DNA of 64,000 nt from positions 260,114-324,113 of the forward strand of contig VZRN01000227.1 in the NCBI GenBank assembly GCA_013397935.1. The letters run 5' to 3'. Both the position numbers and the translations under genes were made by a program. The notes below the pieces were generated by a model. The model was not told the origin of the DNA, made no database searches, and saw only the letters and a program-made list of their open reading frames with translations. Source of the stretch: Dasyornis broadbenti (Eukaryota > Chordata > Aves > Passeriformes > Dasyornithidae). The stretch's first letter is position 1; the number at the start of each line of letters is the position of its first letter. Positions 14,032 through 25,123 of the stretch are shown here, in pieces.

Positions 14032-14314
14032 CCCATGAAGGTACAGACTAAGAGCACACTGGCAATTCACCAACACCATCTTGTTCTGCCAGCCCTCTGA
14101 CCCTGATGTATGGACCCTGATGCATCAGGCATGGAGGTGCTGGGAAGTGGCACCAAATGTGCACCTGCCCTGACTGCTGGCACCTTTTGCCACCAAGCTC
14201 CTGAGGGGGAAAGGAGGGGCTCACTGCCCTGACATGTTGGCTGCTAAGGCAGGTATTATGTATGAAAAGAAAATGGAACAGGCAGGAGGACATACAAATA
14301 TAGGCGCATAAAGT

Positions 14315-14332
14315 AAAAAAAAAAAAAAAAAA
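14315..14332 (+). repeat. poly-A tract (18 A)
   Basis: Eighteen A on the plus strand, so poly-T in the sense of GRIA4, 84 nt beyond the exon donor. Confidence 0.95.
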
Positions 14333-14409
14333 TCATTGCCATTGAGAAAATAAACAGAATGCAATCTCATCCAGAGTTTCAGTAATATGTTTACAGCAAC
14401 ATTAAAAGG

Positions 14410-14415
14410 TGTTAC
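14410..14415 (-). other. 5' splice site of the GRIA4 exon
   Basis: The exon ends ...GAACAG and is followed on the minus strand by GTAACA. This is a usable donor that departs from the GTAAGT consensus only at the last two positions. An in-frame reading continues past it to a stop at 14221-14223. Confidence 0.85.
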
Positions 14416-14600
14416 CTGTTCTAAGAGATTCTGAAGTCTCTCTATTTCACAGTCTATTACAAATTTCTTTTCTTGCCTTCGGTCCAGATCTTCTAAAAGT
14501 CGCCTGTAGCTGGCATCGTTAAAATTCTCCACACAGATGGCACTGACTTGCCAGCTATTTTGTCCTGCTTTTTCCATAATTGCTTGAAGTATTGAATAAC
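14416..14600 (-). CDS. GRIA4: GRIA4 exon (probably exon 4), GluA4 AMPA receptor amino-terminal domain
   Basis: This internal exon encodes part of the extracellular amino-terminal (LIVBP-like) domain of GluA4, a subunit of AMPA-type glutamate-gated cation channels in the neuronal plasma membrane. That domain drives subunit dimerisation and assembly. Read on the minus strand, the exon opens with the last two bases of a glycine codon and then gives 61 codons from YSILQAIMEKAG, through VENFNDASYRRLLEDLDRR, to LQNLLEQ. This matches GluA4 closely and differs from GluA2, which has about four extra residues here; 185 bp against 197 bp in GRIA2 fits that. The acceptor is a CTTCTCTTTTAG tract ending at 14601, and the donor is CAG/GTAACA at 14415. 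The exon ends in phase 0, as needed for the following 54-bp family exon. The frame is intact. The match and exon numbering come from recalled family sequence; no alignment was run. Confidence 0.94.
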
Positions 14601-14626
14601 CTAAAAGAGAAGGATACAACACACTA
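14601..14626 (-). other. 3' splice site of the GRIA4 exon
   Basis: Reading the minus strand into the exon, the intron ends in a pyrimidine-rich run (CCTTCTCTTTT) followed by AG. The AG complement is at 14601-14602. This is a strong acceptor and sets the exon start. Confidence 0.88.
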
Positions 14627-17600
14627 GTAAAATAATCATTGCCTTTTTTGAAGAGGAATTGTTCTTAGTCAGTATTATGTCTCTTAACATTTGCTCCTGC
14701 AGGGAAGGGAATAAGAGAGTATTTGTATCCCTACCTATGCTGCTTGTCATGATCAGCACACAGTATGTAATTAACAAATTTTACAATCGCTGTGATCAGG
14801 ATGCTGAGAGTGAGCATCATGGATAATCTTCAGATGATTCATACATACAAACTCTTCCAGTCAAGCATTCAGCTTCTCAGATTAGCTTTGTACAGTTTCT
14901 GTATCTGGGCATTTCCCAACACAGCAATGGAAAAATCTGAGCCTACTCATTCAGCGGAAGTATTTGCACACCACAAAAGCATTCAAATGCTTTGGTTTGG
15001 GTTGGGTTTTTTTAATAACAACACTTAATCCAAGCAGTTTTTAACGCTTCCTAGCATGAATTCTTTGTTTCATTTAATTATACATATACATTTATATGTC
15101 AGTATAGATGCATGAATAGAAATTATATTGAACTATTTCAGAGATTCCATATAGCTTGAATCAATGTATGCAAAGAGATTAGAGGTCAGTGAAATGAAGG
15201 GCACCAGAGAAGCAGTAACTGTTACATCTGCAGGATTATTGCACTTTATCAGTACCGGTATTTGATGCTCCTCATGTTGTCTTTGAGCCTATTCATTGAA
15301 GGGAAAGACTGTCCTGTCAGAGGTCTCCCCCTGAACCTGCAGGGAAGGCTCTCTGCCTGCAGTCTCAGCTGCCCTGGCCCATCAGCCCTTCACCTTCTTC
15401 CTGTTCCTGGTTTTTGTCTCACTGGGGATGTGCAGTAGGGGAGTTTATGACACGACTTAGGACAGCTTACAAGCCTCGTCTTGACTTGCTCAACCAACTC
15501 CTGAGGCAGGAAACACGTATTCTTCTATTTCTCATCCAGAGTAAGTGGGGGATTTGTTTAAAGCAAGGAGGATTGCACACCTCATACCCAGAGTTAATGT
15601 TTAAAAAAGACAAAAAGAACAGGACAGATATATTTCTCAATAACATGTTCATACAAATGATACAATTTGGAGAAGGTCCTCCTGTCTAGAACCACAACAG
15701 GAAATACTGTGGCTTTTAACTCATTATCTGGTAGAATTTTCCCCACTAGCTTTAAATGAAAAATTTCATCTCTTAAAAATTCTTCTTAGCAATGTGGCTA
15801 CCCAGTGGTAGCCTCTTTCCCTCTTTAACAAGAGGTTCCCATGCTTGAGTGCAGTGACTTCCCAGGTGTCATATTAATTCTCTTTAAGAAGCCACTGCAT
15901 GACAGATTCCCTGTAGAAGAACTATGAGCTATTCCCACAGATTTCAGGAGGAATCTTCGTAAGATAAATTTCAGAAAGAGCACTTTGAGTGTGTGGTTGC
16001 TAACTAATTATCAGAAAACCTACAACACAACTTAAATCTCAGTTTGCATGCAATCAAATAAAAACAGATAATAATGTTATTAGAACATGAAAATTTTAGG
16101 ACACATGAGAAACTAATTTTCTTGCAAATCTAGGAGTAGTTATTTTTCTACTGGCTCCTATGACATTTGCAGTCTTTGAAATATTAACTTAAAATTGGTG
16201 TTTTCTTATCATTATGACATTAGGCGCCAGCACTTCAAAGTTAACATTTATTAGATTTTTTTCCCCCAATTCATATTTTAGACATATTTTAGATAAAAAT
16301 ACTAACAGTTCTAATACACAAAATGCAGAACATACTTCATAACATAAATGAGACATTTATTTTATGAAACAGTATTTTATTGCAGGAAATGAATTCAAAT
16401 ACTCAATGTATTGAGTATTAAAACATTTCTGTACTCAGCATATATTTTTAACCCAATGACTGTAATTTTTTTTTTCAAAGAACCATACAGCTTTCCTGTT
16501 AATTGCTGCATAATTATTCTGCTTTTCCTGTTGCTATATTCAATCTCCTTTTTGCCTGTAATTATCTCTGCAAATCATGACAAGATTCTTTCCCAAACAT
16601 TGTATTTCTTGCTTCATTTCCTACTAATTTCCATATATAGACATAGATTAAAACCATTCCAATGTTACAGGGGTTCCTGCTTCACTTACACTGTAACTTT
16701 GACTTGATCTTCACTACCAAGGCAGTCAACATTTACTTAATTCAGCTTCCTGACACTAATTAACATTTTCTTTGATTCAGAATGAATGGTGTTTGAAACA
16801 GCAACTGACATCTCCTCCTTCCTTTCTCACTTCACTTGGACAACTTCACTAAGATGCGTTTTGATCAAACTGGTAATTTATCCCAGCATAAAGCACAAGA
16901 AATATCAGACAAACACATAGAAAACCTTGTCTTCTATCTTGGATCAAGGTTTCACTTGTCACATTTCATTAGCAGCTGCCTTCATTTAGGTATTTGAAGC
17001 TTCTGTAGCTTCTTGTCAGTAGCTGGCACTTCGATGAAGGTTTTCACATATAGCACAACACAGCTAAACAGCAGTATGTGGATATGGTGCAATATTCTCC
17101 ATCAGAAGAGTTTAGATTCCCTGTGCAAGATCAGTGGCATGGTCATCTATTCAGTGTGCAGGAGCAATTTTTAATATAACAGACTGACAAGGATAACGTT
17201 TACACAGAATGAATAAAGGCATTCACAGGCTCAGCTGGCATAAAAAGTAGACATGCTGTGGAGAATGCTTATTTGCCCAAAATAATTGGGTACAGCTAAA
17301 AAAAAATAGTTTCTGCAAACATTTTATAAGGCAAAAACCTCTGAAACTAACCTGGGATAATTTTCAGAAACGGAATGCAGAATTTATGTTCAAGCAAAAT
17401 TCCTAATCTTTAGAAAGATGTTTGCCCAAGTAAAGACAGCAGACATGAATATTATAGCTGTCATCTAAAAGGTATTTATTTTCTGTTTACCTGCTGTTGA
17501 TCCTCATCTATGCTACAGACAGATGAATGATTCATTTTCTGGAATACATTCCCTCCCATGTATCGTGAAATACTATTTGCTGCATAAAAGCAAACACAAA

Positions 17601-18914
17601 AATCCCTAGGCTAGCTCGTATCAGCTGAGCTGCACAATCCACGCTTTTCTAAACATTATTTAAGAAAATATTTAGGACTATGCCAATAAATAAAAGTAAG
17701 CTAAGTTCTCACAAATCTTTATAGTAACCCTTCCTCATCAACTAATTCAACCTTGAAATGCAGATAACTCATTTATTTAAAAAATGGTTTTGCCCAAGCA
17801 TAACTTTGAAGTCTTCAAATTGGCATCAACAAGCTCCTGATCCTTCATGGAGCTTGCATTTTTCTTTTGTTTTTTTAAATTAGCAAATCTGTAAAAAAAA
17901 ATAAAACACCAATAGAATTTCCTGAAAACAAAGCTGAAGTCCTTTCCAAATGCAGAGACATTATATGCAAGGGCTTCTTTTTCCTCTTTATGGGACTGTA
18001 TTCTGGGGAATTTTCCTCAAATGACCTGGGATGAGAAGTCTGCCAACTGATTTTTGTAGGTCATTGCTTAAATGTAGATACTATTAACAACTTCTTAAGG
18101 ACCAGTAATACCAATTCCACCTCAATATCCTGGAACCAAAACAGAAACAAGGCAAGTCTGCAAAAATTTTGTTCTCTGATCTCATCTCTCCTTGATTTTC
18201 TGTTCTGTGCTCAAGTGGAATTGTGATGATCTACTATACTGCTACTTTCTTTTTTATTCCCCAAAAGATAACACACAGTCATAATGTTGGGGAAAAAAAA
18301 CATACCCCCCCCCCTTCCCACCACATGAAAAGGAAAAGTTACTCTATTTGTTTCCTGTAAAATCAAAGCTGGAGATGCCTACTGCAAGAAATCTATGTAT
18401 TGGGGTTGATACTACAGCTAAATATGGTACAAACAAAATCTCAGATTTTTAAGCCTTCTTCCCTCATTCCACAACCCACTGGCAAAAAATGCATCAGCCA
18501 GAGAAAAATAATAGCATATGTGCACCTGCTGCTGTAGAGAGACTCTGACTTCTTCAGAGTCAGATATCTCCTGGGGGCTGAAGAGTGTAAAATGGACAAT
18601 TCTGTAGTCCACAATTCTTCCTACTCACTGCTGCATTACTGTAACTGGAGCTTATACACAACCTTCCTCCATCCAAGTAGCTGAAATCATGAGTTATCTT
18701 TTTGATTTTAAAATTTCAGTTGCCTTTCATGCTTTTTTATTTGTTGTCTGCTAGGCTTTCCCCCAAACAATTTCATTTCAGCAGTCAATGATTTGATTTA
18801 TTTCAATTTAAATAAAGAAGTAAAATCTGATACCTAAATCTGTTCAGCATGTTCAGAATAAACTGAAGATACAGAGGAGCACTGCCTTGACATATTTTTC
18901 TGCTGGAATGCACG

Positions 18915-18966
18915 TTTTTCCTTTTCCTTTTCCTTTTTTCTTTTCTTTTCTTTTTTTCTTTTTCCT
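18915..18966 (+). repeat. CTTTT/CTTT-type pyrimidine microsatellite
   Basis: Imperfect tandem units of CTTTTC and TTTTC make an all-pyrimidine plus strand of about 50 bp. Confidence 0.9.
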
Positions 18967-20022
18967 TGCTAGCTTGCTTGCTTTCACCAGAAAATATTTC
19001 AATGATCAATTACCGTGATATAATTAAATTTCAATAACTTTAATCTTCCAGCAGCCTTTTCATTCTGGGAAACCATTTCCCCAGCCCTCTAAGCATAGGC
19101 AATCATTCCTGATGGTCTTGCCAGGAGACAGACAGCGAAGCGGCTGCATGCTCCAAACCATAGCACCTCCAGAAATAATTCTCATTTTGGAACTTTTGTG
19201 CAATAACCTATTATTAATTTTCTACAATGAAGAGGATGCAATAGTTACATACTATGACTGTATCTTACTATGGTTAGCAGACTAACAATACTGAATCACC
19301 AAGTTAAGAGGTTAATAAACTTGGAAACAGCATACACAACATATTTGTTACGACCTCTGGCGTAAAATCCAACTCTGACAAACATGGGTCTTTTCCAAAG
19401 GTGGGCATCATATACTGCACGTTACTGAAATGCAATTTCATTTGCTTGTCTCTCAGGGACAGTTAATTTTCAAATAGGAATAGATCCCATTCCCAAAATT
19501 TTCTATGATCCCAAAAGCCCCAGTCACTACTGGAGCTACTTTATGAAAGCTACTTCCAACTATAGGAATTCATATTAGGATAAGTTTTTCATAAATCCAA
19601 CATGCAGCAGAAGAGAAGAATAAATGATAAATCATTTGGTGAGGATAAACCAATATATTTGATATTCAGGACTGGATTCATGTCACTTAATTATAGCTGG
19701 TTTTAGCACAGTTGTCCAAGTTAATCATCAAAGCTTTCAAAGGAGAGATATGTGTCCCATAAGAACCCCCATTTTTTTGGTCTTAGATGTCTATCTCAGA
19801 GGTGCTTTTCTCTTTCTACAATGAATACTAAAGGAGTTTGGACATGAGGCTTAATAAAAATATTTACCATTTATCTGGTCAAATCTTGTCGAGATGAATC
19901 CAGAAAATACAGTGACAAAAACCATACAAGAAATTTACAGTATGAGTGATGCATGACCATATATTACCAATAATTACAAGCACTCAAACTGAAGTTTTCC
20001 TCCTTGTGATTAGTACCTTTTT

Positions 20023-20076
20023 ATTAATTTAATTAAATAGTATTACTTTAATTAAATAGTATTAATTAAATAGTTT
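20023..20076 (+). repeat. short AT-rich tandem repeat
   Basis: TTAATTAAATAGTATTA-type units occur about three times in imperfect tandem. Confidence 0.75.
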
Positions 20077-20399
20077 TGTTTCAATTTTTTGGTCAGTACA
20101 GAGCTTCCAGACCATAAACACAATCACTTGCACCCCTGATTTTCTCTGCAGTTTGAGCTGGAGCCAGAACATTCAACAAAGAAGTACATACAAGCTGGCC
20201 AATCCAGATGACAGAGTGAATTACAGGTGTGTTCTGAATCCATCTTGGAGCTAATTCACAGAAATGATACAGATATTGGAAAGTAAGACATGGAACTCAA
20301 GAAAGTTCCATCTATTCCTCTCTATCCCTCCATGCCCCATGACATATAAATTATATTTAAAACATTATAGACAGATATCTTTCTTTGTCCTTAAAAAAA

Positions 20400-20990
20400 C
20401 TCTAAAGAGGATTCTGTCACATTCTAGATAATATATTCATTGCTTAATTATCTTTATCATTAGGAGATGTTTTCTAAAGTCTAACCTAAGTCTTCCCTGG
20501 TATAATTTAAAGCCACTCATTCTCGTCCTATCTCTAGTAGGCCTGGAGAACAGTTTGTTCCCTTCTTCCTTAAAGCAATCCTTTATGTAACTGAAGACTG
20601 CTGTTACATTTCTTTTCTATCTGCACTTCTCTTTCTGAAACATGTTTCTCTCAGTTTTTCCTTGTGGAAAATGTTTTGGTCTCAATTCTGACAATTTTCC
20701 TTGCTTTCCTCTGGTTATGTTGCAATTGATCCAAGTTTTTCCTGAAGTACACTGGTGGAAATGTGATGTATTTTCATATTCCAGAGTACATACAGTCCTC
20801 TAAAATTTTTATCCTCTGCAAGTTTAACAAATGTATTTCATATTTCTTCATACAAATCATTAACAAAGATACTGGAAAAAAGAAAAACCTGCAACCAGAA
20901 TGGATCAATACTTAATAGCTCTTTATCTGACAGTAAATCTCATATACTTCTTTCTGAGTTCAAGGGTGATTAGTGTTCAATAGATCTTCT
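20400..20990 (-). mobile_element. ancient CR1/L3-type LINE 3' region, antisense
   Basis: The plus strand shows, much diverged, the complement of an old amniote CR1 3' end. Blocks are GGAGATGTTTTCTAAAGTCTAACC, TAATTTAAAGCCACTCATTCTCGTCC, GGCCTGGAGAACAGTTTGTTC, ACTGAAGACTG, TTGCTTTCCTCTGG and CAAATCATTAACAAAGATACTGG. Divergence is far higher than in the other CR1 copies here. Assigned from remembered repeat order. Confidence 0.65.
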
Positions 20991-21020
20991 AGAAATTTCC
21001 TCAAGACAAAATTTCTTTAG

Positions 21021-21025
21021 CTCAT
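21021..21025. repeat. target-site duplication CTCAT, left copy
   Basis: These five bases abut the LTR end at 21026 and are repeated exactly at its other end. A 5-bp duplication is typical of ERVL-type integration, though some gamma-type elements also give it. Confidence 0.75.
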
Positions 21026-21891
21026 TGCCATGGGTTGACCTTGGCTGGATGCTGGGTGCCCACCAAGCCGCTCTATCACTCTCACTCCTCAGCTGGATGG
21101 GGTGAGGGAAAATGTGAGTCAAGACAAAGAAAGGGAGAGCTCAATCACCAATTACTGTCATGGGCAAAACAGCCTCAACTCGGGGAAATTAACTCAATCT
21201 ACTGCCAATCAAATCAGAGAAGAATACAGAAAAAAGTCTTTAAAACCCTTCCCTCCAACTCTCCTGTGTTCAACTATGCATATGATTGTAGAAGGTCATT
21301 CTTGCCCAGAGAAGTTGTGGATGCCCCATCCCCAGAGACATTCAAGGCCAGGCTGGACAGGGCTCTGAGCAACCCGATCTAGTGCAAGGCTCCCTGTCCA
21401 TGGCAGGGGTGTTTGAACTAGGTTATATTTAAGATTCCTTCCAACCCAAACCATCTATGATTTTATAATTTGCTCCACTGTGGACCTCCAGGGGCTGCAG
21501 GTGGATCTCTGCTCCCCTGTGCACCTCTGTGGGCTGCAGGGGCACAGCTGCCTCACCATGGTCTGCACCAGGGGCTGCAGGGGAATCTCTGCTTTGGGGC
21601 CTACAGAGCATCCTACCCCTTTTTCTGCGCTGACATTGGTGTCTGCAGAGCTATGTCTCCCTCATATTCTCACTTCCATTTCTGTTGCACAGATTTTCCC
21701 CCTTCTTAAATACATTATCCTAGGGGTGCTGCCACCATCGGTGACGGGCTTGGCTTTGGTCTGTGGCAGGTTCATCTTGGAGCTGCCTGGCTTTGGCTCC
21801 ATCAGACATGGGGCAGACTTCTGGCAGCTTCTCACAGAAACCACCCGTGTAGACACCCACCACCAAAGCCCTGCCATGCAAACCCAATACA
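21026..21891 (-). mobile_element. solo LTR of an avian ERV, with a CR1 nested inside
   Basis: On the minus strand the element starts TGTATTGGGTTTGC at 21891 and ends GGTCAACCCATGGCA at 21026, so it has the TG...CA ends of an LTR. It contains a TATA-like TATTTAAG (complement near 21700-21712). Where related copies as I recall them carry AATAAA, it has a mutated AGTAGA near the 3' part. A 5-bp direct duplication, CTCAT, lies exactly outside both ends. Without the nested CR1 the LTR is about 700 bp. No internal retroviral sequence flanks it, so it is a solo LTR. The family name is not assigned. Confidence 0.8.
21302..21467 (+). mobile_element. CR1 LINE 3' end nested in the LTR
   Basis: This reads as a CR1 3' untranslated region in plus orientation. 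It contains the GCCCAGAGAAGTTGTGGATGCCC block, the TTCAAGGCCAGGCTGGA block and the CCTTCCAACCCAAACCAT block, then a degraded ATCTATGATTTTAT tail. LTR sequence resumes directly after it. It is 5'-truncated, as most CR1 copies are. Confidence 0.88.
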
Positions 21892-21896
21892 CTCAT
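21892..21896. repeat. target-site duplication CTCAT, right copy
   Basis: These five bases abut the LTR end at 21891 and match 21021-21025 exactly. Confidence 0.75.
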
Positions 21897-24454
21897 TGAG
21901 CAAAACTTCATGGAAACTGTAAAAACTTGCACTAGAATGAGATACCTATTTTTTTTTTCCCAATGTCGAGAAAACCAATTATTTTGTAATGGAATGAAAA
22001 TTACTTTATCAAACATAATCTGGTTTTGAGAAATCCATGTTTGGGTTTACTTAGCTTTCCAAATTCTATGCACTTTCAAACATATCTATTATGATGTATG
22101 TTGTGAATTAAGCCACCTATACCATCAGTGATCAGGACAATTTTATTACAGATGGTTCTGAAACAAAACTAAGGAAATAATGGATTCAGTTTAGTCATAT
22201 CCTCTATTGCATTTTTATTTCAAATATTTCAGAATATTTGATGAAAAAGGAAACGACCTTTGAGTTCACATTTCTTGCCTCCCTGGCAGCTATGATCTTA
22301 AATATTTTCTCAGTGTTTGAGAGACACCTTCAAAGCAAGGTCTTGCAATGGTTTATGGTCAGACTTCCTGTCCTTAATCCTGTCGAGACTGGTACCTGCG
22401 CAACTTTATCTGCAGTATTTAATAACCCTTCTTTCCTGAAGATAACATAAAGCTACAAGAAAATGCTGTCAATATATTACAACCATGACTTCTTTCAAAA
22501 AAAAAAAAGTCTTAAGTGGAACAACATAGAATAAGAAATGTGCTTTCAGGGAGCATATGGGAGGAGGTTTGGCTTACACCACAATGGGAATTCATGATCA
22601 AAGATTCAAGCTATGTCAGGTCCCATTTATGCTACACCCACTCAGCAGCAAGATTTTTCCCCTTCTCTGCATTTCAGTCTGCAGCCTTCGTATGAAAAAC
22701 ACTGTAAAGGTGCCTCATCAAAGTGCCAAGTGATACAGATAAGTGGGAACTTGAGAGGGACTGAAGAAAAGCCCTGGTTTTGAAGCCAGTCTGATAGTTT
22801 TGGTTGTGCTTTCACACCTTTCAGATCCCCTGACCCTTCCCATTTCACCAAATGCCTTCAAAATAACGATGCAGTCCCATGATCTTTCTTATGACAAGCA
22901 TGCATGTAGACCAAAATATCCAAGGGTACTTACACACACATGCCAAAACCAAGTTTTTGTACCCTGTTAGCATTTTATGTATTATTTGCTTTTATTTGTC
23001 TATTTTTAGTTATGCTGTAGGCTTCAGCTATGACTGGCTCAGGTGAGAGGTCTTTGGTTCCTCTGTAGTTTACAAGCAGCAAAGAAGACACACTCTTCGG
23101 AAATTTTAGTAAATTCTTACTACAGAACTTTAAATGCTAAATCAGAAACTGCATGTAATTACAGTCTTACCAAAATTTTATAAACTATTACCTAAAAAAC
23201 CCCCAGCTATTAAGCAAACAAGTGGGAAAAAAAGAGAGGGGGAGAAAAAAAAGAAGCATGTGTTATGCTTACCCTGTGTCAGATTAACTATGTAGTCTCT
23301 CTAAATAACCAGTTATCTGATATGTCATCTTGGGGCAATCATTAGGGCTAATGTGCATCAGTATTTTTAATGAAAGGGCAGAAAAAAAGGAAAAAAGGAA
23401 CTTATTTTGGAAGAAAATAAAATATGTTCACATATTTACCTTATGATCTTTTGCCAAAATTCTTAAATTCACTAAAACCTAGAGTCTGTAAGACTGATAC
23501 TAATAAATTATCTTTCTTACACAATATCTTTATTCAGGCACAGCTAGTTTCCAGAAATTGCTAGCTCCCTAACAATTTACCTCTCTAGTCTCAATTTAAT
23601 AGGATTTACTTTGCCCTGTGATGGTACACAAATGTACACAGACGTTTGTGTAAATAACATCCGAAAGAACCATGTCAAAGGATATTAACACTGCAAACTA
23701 AACCTCTCAAGAGCTGGTAAATCTTCAAATTAGCAGTACCCTAATGCATTCTGGTTAATGTATTACGGTGCTGTATTTATATTGTCGCATATTACTTTTC
23801 CCCATGTGGTATCTGCCTCAATGAGATACCTGTGCCCCAGGACAGAACTGACTGTGGGTGCTAAATGAAGATCTTGAAGTCAGATCTTCTGCCTCCTTTC
23901 TATAGGGATTTGTTAGAAACTTAGTGCTTTACTATGAAATATCTGGCAATCTCTGCCTGTCGGCAGTGTCAGTTCTAATGAGAGAAAGTGAGAAAAACAG
24001 TCTTCAGACTGAAACACCAGGCATTCACATTAACAAGCATTCTTTTTAAGAAGTCACAACCTTAATTCTGTCCCTATGCACCTGTGACCATGTCCGTATT
24101 TACTGGTGGCTACACAGCAGGTAATATTTACTACCTTACTCCTTCTGTAACTTCTATTTGTAGATCCGAGGCACACTATTTCTGATTTTAAATTTCATCG
24201 TAACAAGCCCTGGGAAAACAGGACTTGAAATCCGAATGCTATGATTATGGTTACCACTTGTTTGAAGTGAGTTTGAAATAAGCCTTACTGTTTCTTTTAA
24301 GCCAACACATGGACTACAAATTTATTAGAAGTTAATTGCTCCCCCAACAAACAACTAACAACTTGGAGATAATCCTAAAGATCTATGATTTTCTTCCAGT
24401 TCCTAAAATAAATTTAGTGATTTTCTGATGCAGACAAGCATTAAGATGAGGTTC

Positions 24455-24487
24455 TTTTTTTTTTTTTTTTGAAGAAAAATAAGATGT

Positions 24488-24528
<41 letters not shown>
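24455..24528 (+). repeat. long poly-T tracts
   Basis: A 16-T run (24455-24470), an A-rich spacer, then a 40-T run (24489-24528), about 100 bp upstream of a CR1 copy. It could be the A-tail of an old minus-strand insertion or a slippage-expanded tract. Confidence 0.9.
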
Positions 24529-24529
<1 letters not shown>

Positions 24530-24629
24530 GACTGGAGCAGCAACTTGTAAAACATCAGAAGATTTCATATAGTGGCTTTTATTGAAGTGTAATGACAATG
24601 ATCACTCCCCCTACCTGGCTTCAAATTCA

Positions 24630-25123
24630 GTTTTAGGCCCCTCATTACAAGAAAGACATGGAGGGGCTGGAGTGTGTCCAGAGAAGGGCAACGGAGCTGG
24701 GGAAGAGTCTGGAGCACAAATCCTGTGAGGAATAGCTGAGGGAGCTGGGGATGTTTAGCCTGGAGAAAAGGAGGCTCAGGGGAGACCTTATCCCTCTCTA
24801 CAACGGCCTGAAAGGAGGGTGTAGCCGGGTGGGGGTCAGCCTCTTCTCCCAGGTAACAAGTGACAGGACAAGAGGAAATGGCCACAAGTTGTGCCCAGGG
24901 GAGGGTGAGATTGGATATTAGGAAACATTTCTTCCTTAAAAGGGTTGTCAAGCCTTGGAACAGGCTGCCCAGGGAAGGAGTTGAGTCACTATCCTGGATG
25001 GTGTTTAAAAGACATGTCCAGCAGCACTGAGGTGCATTGCTTAGGGGTGAGCACAGCAGTGCTGGGTTAATGTTTGGACTTGATCTTAACTTTTTCCAAC
25101 CTAAATGATTCTGTGATTCTATG
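24630..25123 (+). mobile_element. CR1 LINE 3' end, comparatively well preserved
   Basis: This is a continuous plus-oriented CR1 3' region. It runs from AAAGACATGGAGGGGCTGGA through TTTAGCCTGGAGAAAAGGAG, GACCTTATCCCTCTCTACAA, AAGTGACAGGACAAGAGGAA, TTGGATATTAGGAAACATTT and GGAACAGGCTGCCCAGGGAA to the terminal TGATTCTGTGATTCTATG repeats. The 205-codon antisense frame across it is a by-product of the repeat. Confidence 0.95.

Larger units (their letters stand above)
1..14415 (-). other. GRIA4: GRIA4 intron 4, partial
   Basis: This is inferred to be the intron downstream of the exon at 14416-14600. I looked for the next family exon, the 54-bp one encoding about 18 residues around GKHVKGYHYIIANL, and did not find it. 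The intron is therefore at least 14.4 kb and continues before position 1. It contains CR1 fragments, an integrase fragment and otherwise unremarkable AT-rich DNA. Confidence 0.75.
14633..20399. other. AT-rich intron upstream of the GRIA4 exon, nothing recognised
   Basis: Only simple repeats and short frames are visible. No further GRIA4 exon was found. Confidence 0.6.

Noticed and set aside
14048..14293. 81-codon minus-strand frame just downstream of the GRIA4 exon
   Set aside because: No protein resemblance. It overlaps the exon's read-through frame in another phase and is probably chance.
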